Assembly: GCA_016165875.1 (NCBI GenBank)
Contig: JABBOT010000036.1
Location: 1,684,616 to 1,748,615 of the forward strand
Source of the DNA: Acanthopleura granulata
Lineage: Eukaryota; Mollusca; Polyplacophora; Chitonida; Chitonidae
Length of the DNA: 64,000 nt
Direction of reading: 5' to 3'
Both the position numbers and the translations under genes were made by a program. Positions 55,073 to 64,000 of this stretch are shown piece after piece. Position 1 is the stretch's first letter. Each line of letters opens with the position of its first letter. Below the pieces are notes generated by a model, which was not told the origin of the DNA, ran no database searches, and saw only the letters and a program-made list of their open reading frames with translations.

Positions 55073-55949
55073 GTAATTAATATATGTATATGGCGTGGTG
55101 TTGCTGTCATGTATGGGGTGGGCAAGGGTACTATGCACTTTCATTTGCCATAGGAAGTACTCTTATCACTCCCTCCCCCTCAACACCTCTGCACAAATAC
55201 ACGCGTCTCTCTCACGTATCCTTGCCCTAACTAAAATATACCATTCAAACTGGTGCACGGTATTATAGCACAGTTTCCACCCCCCGAAATAGCACCAAAT
55301 GTCCTACATATGTTTAAAGTAGGTCCGTTAAGCGTGTATACATGTGACGTATGTACACTAGACTGCGAGTGTTGTCATCCGTGTAGTATACATAAGTCAC
55401 ATGTATACATGCATCTATGTGCGGAGGGTTTTCATTCTAACGCCAGCTCCCGAGTGATGTGCTTCGATGACATGAGTACCACACATTTTCAGTGATATAA
55501 AAACAAGATCATCATTCAAAATGGATAATAGGCACAGGTAAGACTGATGCATTCTATATATTCTGTATATAATTTCTCATATATTTCTGTAATAAAAAAA
55601 TTATCGTAAACTTTTCAATCTACTTTCAAACAGGAATCGACTTCATCGTAGAATAATGTGAATGGATTTTTGAGGACTACTAATATGCGAAGTAAATTTT
55701 ATAAAGAAAATTTACCTCAGAAAACTGAAGTGACATCCTCATTGTCAAAAAAAACAAGCACACAGACATTTACAGCCAGAACCGTACGTCCTCAGCTGCT
55801 TTACCCGTACTATATAATCATCAAATAGGCTCAAAGAAAAAGCTGTATTTTTTTCAGCACATTTAAGAAGAATGTTCACGCTGTATGTGTGAACTTGTAA
55901 TCTTTGCTCGTGCCTATGTCACATAAAGCCTCAAAGGAAAATAGGGGTT

Positions 55950-56040
55950 CGGACATGTTCCTCTGTTGGAATTGAACTCCGCCATAAGGTAACAAGCCGG
56001 ACGCCTTAACACTACGTCTACAAGGCGCCGTCCAAACGTT
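55950..56040 (-). repeat. tRNA-like repeat upstream of cassette B2
   Basis: A diverged duplicate of the 54780 element: GGCGCC, GTAGTGTTAAGGCG, CTTGTTACCTTATGGCGG and AGTTCAATTCC on the minus strand. The box B change (CC to TC) suggests decay. Confidence 0.5.
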
Positions 56041-56119
56041 GTACTCCGGAGGCTCTCGTTTTGTCTCGTGATATTCTGTCTCGCGATGTTGTCATCTTAC
56101 TTCATGTGTGTGTTATCAG

Positions 56120-56240
56120 GAATCCAGCTCCCCAATATACCGTTAGAGGGCTGCCTGTGTTACCAGATTCCTCCTATGGGTCGCGTTACCTGTTGCCCAG
56201 CGGGGCCAGGGAGCTCATACAGTTGAGAACTCCAGAGCAG
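56120..56240 (+). CDS. Cassette exon B2 of an unidentified gene
   Basis: Same length, phase and frame as B1 with a better acceptor (GTTATCAG). Encodes NPAPQYTVRGLPVLPD, SSYGSRYLLPSGAREL and IQLRTPEQ, then GTAATT. Only a few residues differ from B1. Upstream about 80 bases are also near-identical, so the duplication includes the intron flanks. Confidence 0.5.
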
Positions 56241-56370
56241 GTAATTAATATATGCATATGGCGTGGTGTTGCTGTCATGTATGGGGTGAACAAGGGTATT
56301 ATGCACTTTTATTTGCCATAGGAAGTTCTCATCACTCCATTCCCCACCCTCTTCCCCCCCTTTCCGCGCA

Positions 56371-56382
56371 CGCGCGCACGCA

Positions 56383-56448
<66 letters not shown>

Positions 56449-56473
56449 AACACACACACACACACACACACAC
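56371..56473. repeat. CGCA/CA microsatellite
   Basis: A CGCACGCACG block of about 30 bases runs into about 70 bases of CA repeat with two AA interruptions. Open frames across it on both strands are artefacts. Confidence 0.95.
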
Positions 56474-57192
56474 GTACGTCTGTCTGGCACATCCTTACGC
56501 TAACTAAAATATGCTGTTTAAACTGAATTTTAAAGATGTTGAAGTCACAATTATCCAAACACAATCGAGAAAAGTTGCCAGTTATGAAAACAAAGTTGCA
56601 TACGTCAGTTGAAAGAGGTAGATGTATGGATAGTTGTCTCCCCTGAAACTCCACAATCGGCCTGAAATTCGAGCTGTCTGTATGACTGGCTAGTCCACTG
56701 CTTTGTGCTCTCCCTTTGTTTGCTTCTCTGGTTGGATTAACTCAGTTTATTCACACTTTTCATGTGGAGACCATGTTAGCCTTCTGACGGGATTAACTCT
56801 ACCTTTTCTATCTTTACTTGCAATGTCGATATTGGTCTTCTCTATTTGTTCATACCTTTCTTAATTATGATGGCTCTGTTTGAATAACCTTCTGATTGTG
56901 ACGTACTCTGTACAGGACATATGAAAAATGCCTCATCTGTTACGTTAAAGTTGGGCAGAGGTTAGCCGTTGTATGGTCAGTCACATGGGGAATGGTGACC
57001 GCCGATTGGAGGTCTGGTATGATTTGGTAACAAGTGACCAACACTGCCAAATGACTACCTGAGATCATGAACACGTGCAAGTGTAGTCAAACAGATTGTT
57101 GTTATTCGTCTGCACAGTTTGTGAAGATTACATATACAGGTATATCATATAAAGGCATACGTTGTTCTCCTGTTTATTTTTGTGCTGAGCAG

Positions 57193-57312
57193 TTATCGGA
57201 AGCTGGGTTCCCTGTAACCTCCCCGACCCCAGAGGCTGGCCCGTTAGGGCACAGGGAGTCCCCGTTGAGGCAGCCTGCCCCACCCTGGATCATCCCTTGG
57301 ACTGGGCCCCTG
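57193..57312 (+). CDS. Cassette exon A2 of an unidentified gene
   Basis: 120 nt, phase 0, between GCTGAGCAG and CTG|GTAAGC. Encodes LSEAGFPVTSPTPEAG, PLGHRESPLRQPAPPW and IIPWTGPL. The preceding 70 bases (TTTGTGAAGATTACATAT, TATCATATAAAGGC) are shared with A1 and A3. Confidence 0.5.
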
Positions 57313-57825
57313 GTAAGCACACGCATGTTACTCACTGTTGAGTGACTTTACCCGAATATGGTACATGTACATGGTGTGTAGCTATATGCACACCCAACGT
57401 TCACATGGTTTTAATTGTGTGTACACTGTTCTTTATTACATAGCTCTAAAGTTTATGACGGTTAAGGCACGAGAAGCTGGTGTCGCCTTCACGAGGCTAA
57501 GGCCAGCCATTAGATTCAGTAACTCACCACGGCACCTTCCGCGAATAGACGTAGCAGAACTAAATACTTAAGTACCTAAATGCAATTTTTCCGCTGAACG
57601 CTGAATTAAAAGAACCCGATGAGATGGGGGTCCGTGGGTAAGCTCTTTTGGTATGACTTGGTAACAAGTGACCAACACTGCGAAATGACTACCTGAGGTC
57701 ATGAACACGTGGAAGTGTAGTCAAACAGATTGTTGGTATTCGTCTGTACAGTTTGTGAAGATTACATATGCAGGTATATCATATAAAGGCATACGTTGTT
57801 CTCTCTTTATTTTTGTGTTGAGCAG

Positions 57826-57945
57826 ATATCGGAGGCCGGGTTCCCTGTAACCTCCCCGACCCCAGAGGCTGCCCCGTTAGGGCATACGGAGTGCCCGTTG
57901 ATGCAGCCCGCCCCACACTTGATCATCCCTCGGACTGGGCGCCTG
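57826..57945 (+). CDS. Cassette exon A3 of an unidentified gene
   Basis: 120 nt, phase 0, GTTGAGCAG to CTG|GTAAGC. Encodes ISEAGFPVTSPTPEAA, PLGHTECPLMQPAPH and LIIPRTGRL. A2 and A3 are only about 630 bases apart, and the repeated unit includes GACTACCTGAG, CATGAACACGTG and GTGTAGTCAAACAGATTG upstream. Confidence 0.5.
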
Positions 57946-58699
57946 GTAAGCACACGTATGTTACTCACGGTTGAGTGGCTTTACCCGAATATCGTCGCTA
58001 AGGGACGATAGGCTTGTGTCGCCTTCACGAGGCTAAGACCGGTCATTAGATTTAGTAGCTGACAACAGCACCTTCCGCCAAGAGACGTAGCAGAACTAAA
58101 TATTTAAGTACCTAAATACAATTTTTCAGCTGAACGCTGAATTAAAAGTACCAGATGAGCAGTTGTAGATTTGCCACCACTGTGCTGTTTAGGCTGGCAT
58201 ATTAATATAATATCAACTCTCGCGTAGATGTATTGATTCTAAATACATCCGATAAGAAGGAACTTGGACATCACATGTGCCATGCTTTGCAGGGTTTTGA
58301 TTTGAAAGTATGAGCATGCGCACAAAGCACTACGTCTTCCTTGTTCCCTGGTATTATGATCTTATTGTTTTGAGTTCGCCGTGTACATAAAATGGCGGAC
58401 CCATGACGTAGGCGTGCGAGCACGTTGGGATAAAAACGGGCTATTTGTTACACTACCGATAAATAGCAGAAGGACGATTGACGGTGGGGCATGAACGTCT
58501 GTGACATATGTTTCTTTCGTGAATCATACAAGCTTTCACATCAGTAAAGCAACTATGTAACGACGGTCAACGGACGGTACACAGACACGCATGACCAGCC
58601 CCTGAGGCGGGCCCTCTCCCTGGGGACAAAACTAGCGTACTGTAAATTAGATCACACTAGAATGCTTCACAGAACCGAGAGTGTCGACAGAGTGACATC

Positions 58700-59585
58700 A
58701 TATACGTATTTTATGGATCATTAGTAAAGTCAACACGCTTACCTTGATGCCAGGGTAATCCAAAGTAGCCGAAAAGAGTGTGTGAATCGGCAGTGTATCA
58801 CAAAAACTTAAGGTAAAACTGTATGAGAGCAATTCTACCTGGACAGACCCGGTAGGCGTGCAGCTCAGGTGTCACTGTCCCGGAAAGCTGGCGCACGGTT
58901 TTATAGCAGAGTTTGCACCGCAACATAACAAAAAATGTCCCACATAAATCTCAGTAAGTCTGTGAAGGGTACACTAGACGAATGAGAGCTCACATGTGTA
59001 GTGTACAGTCAGAAGGAGTAGACTTGGGTTGTATGGATTACAGCAATGTCAAAGTTCATACTTACTCGCCATACAGAACATGCATGGACTTCACGAACGT
59101 TGTAGACTATTTAGAAAGTGTATAATACATCGGTCTATGTGCCATTTCTTTTTTGAATGTCATCAGCATTTGTATTTTATAGATCATTAGTAAAGTCAAC
59201 ACGCTTACCTTGATGCCAGAGTAATCCAAATTAGCCGAAAACAGTGTGTGGATCGGCAGTGAGTCACAAAAACTTAAGGTTAAACTGTATGAGACCATTT
59301 CTACCTGGACAGACCCGGTAGGCGTGCAGTTTAGCTATCACTGTCCCAGAAAACTGGTGCACGGTACAGCGCAATTTCCACAGATTACACAGATTTCAGT
59401 AGGTCTGTCAAGGGTATACTAGACGAATGAGAACACACGTCTAGTGTACAGTCAGAAGGACTAGACTTGGGTTGTATGGATTATAGCAATGTCAAAGTGC
59501 ATACTTACTCGCCATACAGAGCATGCGTGGACTTCACGAACGTTGTACACTATTTAGAAAGTGTATAATACATCGGTCTATGAGC
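58700..59585. repeat. Tandem duplication of about 450 bp
   Basis: About 58712-59140 is repeated at about 59175-59583: GATCATTAGTAAAGTCAACA, CAGTGTGTGGATCGGCAGTG (variants), GGTAGGCGTGCAG, ACTAGACGAATGAGA, GACTTGGGTTGTATGGATTA and AAGTGTATAATACATCGG. Non-coding. Confidence 0.88.
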
Positions 59586-59757
59586 CATTTCTTTTTTGCC
59601 TGTCATCAGCAAAAAACACACCCCTTTCCGTTAATCAGCGACACCCACAGACTCCGAATTTTGGTGTGCAGAGAGGACGATATATCGGTATAAAATATTA
59701 GCGATAACACGAAGACATTTCTGATGATTGTGTTTTCTCTATGTTTTCCCTCAGCAG

Positions 59758-59889
59758 TTCTCAGACTCTGGGTCCCCAGTGACCATCCCTACCCCCCGAG
59801 GTTTCTGGATCCCCAATAACCATTCCGACCCCCGAGGATCCCCCTCCGGATTGCCAGGCCTCACTGGCTCTACAGGCCGCCTAGCGTAG
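59758..59889 (+). CDS. Candidate terminal exon, related to cassette A, with a frameshift
   Basis: After TTTTCCCTCAGCAG (two tandem acceptors, CAGCAG) the phase-0 frame gives FSDSGSPVTIPTP, clearly like SEAGFPVTSPTPE of the A cassettes. The as-written frame then shifts at a run of six C and ends at TAG 59887-59889. A second internal copy of the same 37-bp segment has five C and reads SGSPITIPTPEDPPP in the other frame, ending TAG at 59882-59884. The six-C run may be a sequencing error or a real disruption. Confidence 0.4.
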   Translation, partial: FSDSGSPVTIPTPRGFWIPNNHSDPRGSPSGLPGLTGSTGRLA

Positions 59890-60220
59890 GTGTAACCATC
59901 CTGCCCTAACACAGCCCGTAAGTCAGTCTGCTCTTGGTCTTCTATTTAATATCACTGAGTCATCTGCCAGATGACCTACAGTTTCTATGACGGTATCTTT
60001 GTGAACATTGTGTGTTGTCCTTAAGTCGGCGTAACATGTTGTTGTCTTTGCACAGATCTAAGTCTAAGAAAGATGTGCCGTTTAGAGAATCTGGCTGTAC
60101 TTCATTTCGGATCCAATGAACAACGGATATATTTCTTTTACAGCCTATTCTTTTAACATAGCGCTGTGGTAACGACTCCACGTGGGCCATCAACAGCATA
60201 TTGACGCCATCAAGCGGAAG

Positions 60221-60226
60221 AATAAA
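60221..60226 (+). terminator. Candidate poly(A) signal of the unidentified gene
   Basis: AATAAA lies about 340 bases after the terminal-exon stop, within an AATAAATAAATATAAA run. It could equally be chance in AT-rich DNA. Another AATAAA occurs near 61439. Confidence 0.3.
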
Positions 60227-60299
60227 TAAATATAAATGGATAAGCAGAACACGTTCACAGTAAACCAACGAAGGAGACCCCATTGGCTAGACAACAGAG

Positions 60300-61890
60300 T
60301 GCGGGGTACCAGAGGCAGCATGGACAGATGGACGAATTACAACACACGAGTTTTGAACAATACATCCCTTAACTCAAGATGTTATATGATAACGTGTTTG
60401 TAGAATGTGTACAACTGTGCCATGTAGAATTGTCCCTCAGTGGTTCTCCATGTAGAGATCTGACACCAAAAAGTATTATGTGGCTTTGCAATTTGCTGTT
60501 GTACAACCAACTGCTCCTTTCTTGTAAATTATGTTAAATCTTACACCGTTCAGTAGAAAATATTGACTTATATCTATTTAAATGACCACGATTCTATTTG
60601 CAAAAAAGGAGAAAAGTGCTCCATACGAAAATATTTGCTCAAGGATAAAACTTAGTAAATTTAAGAAGCGTGATACTTTTTGTGATAATGATTTGCTGTG
60701 ACGTACAGGTTTGTACTTAAGTACTTGATAAATATACCAGGCTTGTGACATATGTAATATTATATCAACACTGCTGGTTTGTTTGTGCTGTAAATGCATT
60801 CTTACTGTACATCTTGTGTAACGTACCAAAACCCCATAACCATGTATACCGTTATCCTTGACACATCCGTTTTCCTTGAGCCTCTTGTTTGCTTAATGCT
60901 ATTTTTAGCTCTACTGGTCCGTCCTTTTGTCTGTTTGCCTGTCCGTCCGACGTCTGCTGACTTTTCTTTTTAAACACTAATCGTCGTCCATTTTTTTCCT
61001 CTTTGAAGGAAATATGGTTCTAATATAGACGACCTCAAGGTAGATAATTCTCAGTATAGATTTTCAATTTCGATTATCGGTTGTCCGTCTGTCTGTCTGT
61101 TCATCTAGCGTATGTTAGCATTTGTTCCAATTGCTACTCTGTTACTCCTTTTTTAACGAACTTGGTAGAAGCATTCACTCTATCAAAATACGTGTTTCTT
61201 ACTGCTGATTTTCAATTATGACTGTCCATTGTCTGCTGTACATTAATAATTTATAATCGACTCTGTGATAATTTTGTCCCAACCAATAGAGCTACTGTCT
61301 CCATCATGAGAGTCTGATTGGACGAAACGATTATAGGTGCTACATAGAAGATAGAAAAGATGCTATTATTTTGGGAAAATGTATAAAAATAAAACCAAAA
61401 ACTTTAATGCTTTCTCTATTTTGTATAAGAAACTATGGAATAAACAGATATAAACAATAAACCTTAATTGTTCATTCTTTGACACTTGTTGAATCATGTT
61501 GAGATATATAATTGTGCACACACACTATGCACACTTCTAATATGCAGGGATTCCAATGAAAATCTATTGACAAATTGATGTTATTTCAGTGCTTTCTGAC
61601 AAGATATTCGCTTAGAAACAATTGATATTTTTATACTGTGCTGCAGAATATTTCAGTTTTATGTGATGTGTATAGATGTAGAATTAAGACATCACAAAGC
61701 TTGGTCACTTACCTGTCAACCTCCAGACCTAGAAAATCACCCTATGTACGTGGAACACACATTTACATTACCTGCTTAGTTGTGGTGTTCAACTTATGGC
61801 GCAATAATACATTTACCCGAAATGCTACACAGTGATTACAGGAGTTCTGTCCCTTTGCTAAAACGGCTATCACTCATATCCATTTTTCAC
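60300..61890. other. No recognisable feature
   Basis: AT-rich DNA with a short GTCTGTCTGTCTGT run near 61085. No exon-like sequence with splice sites is evident. Confidence 0.5.
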
Positions 61891-61899
61891 GGCCAAGAC

Positions 61900-62100
61900 C
61901 ATTCGGTGAGAGATTCTGCGCATCACTATGGAAGCCGGATGAGGACATCACGTCCCGCACCACGAGAACGGTACCATTGGCGTCCGATTTTCACCGTCCT
62001 CGTGAGGCGGGTCTCCTACCTGGGAAGCGCGGGACGAGAGGGTGAGGGAACGAGGACGGTATTGTCCACGTGTCGCGGCCCGCGAGCTATCAAAGCCTAT
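61900..62100. other. CpG-rich patch
   Basis: About 200 bases rich in CG dinucleotides (GCGCGGGACGAG, GTCGCGGCCCGCGAG) in otherwise AT-rich DNA. Both strands have short open frames. On the minus strand a CCCAG|GTAGGA donor at about 62022 could end an exon, but nothing identifies it. Confidence 0.35.
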
Positions 62101-62277
62101 TTCATGTAGGCATATGTGCCGATTTGAAGAAAATGTTAATCTCAAGCGTATGTCTATTTCAAGAAAATGTCGGAGAGCGACTATGGGCTTTTTTATGAAT
62201 GGCAGGGGTTCGTAGACTCGCCCGAAGAGTTCGTTTTAGATAAGTTATGTCAGTAATGTGTCAACGGTGGACGTTGG

Positions 62278-62283
62278 TTTATT
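62278..62283 (-). terminator. Poly(A) signal for the minus-strand exon
   Basis: AATAAA on the minus strand about 50 bases after the stop codon of the 62333-62499 exon, a typical distance for a short 3' UTR. Confidence 0.45.
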
Positions 62284-62332
62284 CTGTTTTGAACATTACC
62301 TAATCTTTCAACGAATCCACGTGCTCCAATTG

Positions 62333-62499
62333 TCACATAAAGTCATTGAATAAATCGCTTAAAATTTCAGGAATATTGGCTTCCTGCCCGTCCACTGATT
62401 CAATGAGTGTGAACGTCTGATTGACAACTCCCATCCATCCTGTCGCGCGCCAAGCAGCTGGACAAAGGAACATAAGACTGTTTGTCACGTTTTGAACAC
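62333..62499 (-). CDS. Candidate terminal exon of an unidentified minus-strand gene
   Basis: On the minus strand an acceptor (CTGCCTTTACAG) opens a frame with VQNVTNSLMFLCPAAW, RATGWMGVVNQTF, TLIESVDGQEANIPEIL and SDLFNDFM before TGA. Composition is protein-like and soluble, with two Cys/Trp-containing hydrophobic stretches. I do not recognise the family. The rest of the gene would lie beyond 62500, possibly outside the window. Confidence 0.4.
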
Positions 62500-62529
62500 C
62501 TGTAAAGGCAGTGCAACAGCTCATAACCA

Positions 62530-64000
62530 TTCATAACGAACTTTGCAAACCGTCAATGTATGCCATTACATGTACTAGGAAATAAGGGCTACAAAATCTT
62601 TCACTTTTAGGAATTTGTATGTTCCCTGAAATCTAAAATGTTTAATTAAGACCAATGTACTGGAGAAAAAACATTTATTTTGAGTACATATCCAAGTCCA
62701 AATTTTCATCAAAATATGTGTTGGATTTATGTGTTTATTGCCTTTCACATTTATCCTCCGGAAAAACAGTTCATTACTGTAGAGTATTTACATATCAACA
62801 CCTAATTTTTGGCCGTTTTTAATGAGGACAACTTTGGTCACATGACTCGGAATACAAACATATAAAGTGTCTGAATGAGTAGTATTGTGTGCTGCACTGG
62901 TTATAGTGGAGGGGCCTAAAGTGGACATGCCTTAACCGAAGATCCAAGTCGCTGTATGTGTCGTCAGTGATTCCGGAGATGTCGAAAATCGCGAAAATGC
63001 TGCCTACACTGAAAGTAATGGCGATGTGTACCCTGTGCTTTGTGAATGGAAATGTGCTCTTTGACAGCCAATGAAAAATTAGGGTTATGTTCTAAGCCAG
63101 TTATTCCATATTAAGTAAAATTTTAGTGGCTAAGAAGGGCCTGGCTCCCTCTGCCCCTTCTTAACCACTGAAAGCAGGGGGTATAATCAGGCATTGAGAG
63201 TGTCCATGGCTTACGCTGCCCTGTGCAGACAGAAATCAATTAGTTTGTCTGTGGCGACTGTCAATCATCAGTTAAAAGCAAACCGGGTCATCGGCATTCG
63301 ACTTATCCGAAAATGTTATCCGAAGCTACATATAGACTGTTGTTTGGTTTCAAACATTTAATATTTTTCATTACCTTTTGCTTTTCTTTTAACACCGTAT
63401 CATGTGTATCAGTGTTATAGTTCAATAATGAAAATAGCTCTTTGTAGCAGGTCGAGCCCATACCGCCAAAGAGTTACCTGTGGATAAAACACGTAGTGTA
63501 CAAATGAGATAGATGAGTATTTTCATCAACAAATTCGTTTCTCAGATGTTTAATTATATGATATTATTACAGAATTGCGTATTTAAAAGAATATCACCTT
63601 TTCATGGAAATGACAAGGCAGGTTCGTAGTCAGAATCCCCTAACCATTACCACCATTTCCTAACCTCTACACTAAGCTCAGTATACGATATTCGGCACAT
63701 ATCAAGGTGAAAGTTCGTGTAAATCCAAAGACAAAGTTATTGTTTTCAGCATGAAGGAGGTGAACTCCCAAAAAGGGGAAAAAAAAAAAGAATTATGATC
63801 AACTTATCGTACCCACAAGAGGCCTTATCATACCATCGCCTTTTACATAAAATGAAAGACAGATCATATTCAAAGTGAATCCTGTCGAACATTTTTTGAG
63901 GAGCTATTTTTGTTCTTCCATAGGAGCTAGTATGGCGGGCTAAACTGATTCATTAATCTGTTGGGATGAAACGGGAGCTGTGTAAGTGATATGTGAGCGT
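62530..64000. other. No clear gene
   Basis: 62660-62740 shares CCAAATTTTCATCAAAATAT and GTGTTGGATTTATGTGTTT with 53575-53645, so the duplicated family extends here. A SINE family B piece (GTCGAGCCCATACCGCC) lies at 63446-63475. I could not find further exons for the minus-strand gene. Confidence 0.45.

Noticed and set aside
56160..56654. 164-residue minus-strand open frame
   Set aside because: Most of it is translated CA/CGCA microsatellite and the rest is antisense to cassette B2.

Overview
The window is nuclear DNA of an intron-rich animal. It holds one gene I can identify with confidence, a coronin of about 712 residues in 15 coding exons on the + strand (9491-29159). Around it is a very repeat-rich landscape: more than a dozen minisatellites, two tRNA-derived SINE-like families, decayed transposons and segmental duplications. 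The introns, the SINEs with AAAT tails and the coronin sequence fit a lophotrochozoan invertebrate (mollusc- or brachiopod-like). The clade is an inference, not something the sequence proves.

Region by region. 1-9490: six unrelated tandem arrays with units of 33, 54, 54, 36, 36 and 38 bp lie upstream of the coronin start codon. The long open frames there come from periods divisible by 3, not from genes. 9491-29159: coronin. Exons 1-9 encode the N-terminal signature, the WD40 propeller and its C-terminal extension. Exons 10-14 encode a long Ser/Thr/Pro/Asn-rich linker, and exon 15 encodes the coiled coil. Three introns are odd: in two, a minisatellite starts at or within a few bases of the 5' splice site, and in one the 3' splice-site region is tandemly multiplied. 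29160-36580: probable 3' UTR, SINE copies, a CpG/CRE-rich promoter-like patch, a long hairpin and one candidate first exon.

36583-47982: a large imperfect inverted repeat of about 11.4 kb. Its arms run roughly 36.6-40.6 kb and 44.2-48.0 kb and carry their own tandem arrays. The left arm has a roughly 1.1 kb insertion that includes a decayed Ty3/Gypsy reverse transcriptase/RNase H fragment. 48-50.4 kb: two more minisatellites nested in a dispersed repeat.

51.5-59.9 kb: a segmentally duplicated locus with exon-like cassettes: three copies of one 120-nt cassette (A), two copies of a 121-nt cassette (B), a compatible upstream exon (S) and a terminal exon related to A. All carry plausible splice sites, and the cassettes within each set are similar. 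The encoded protein is Pro/Ser/Thr-rich and I do not recognise it. 62.3 kb: a probable terminal exon of a minus-strand gene with a poly(A) signal.

Coronins bind F-actin and tune Arp2/3 and cofilin activity. Nothing here shows a functional link between coronin and the unidentified cassette locus.
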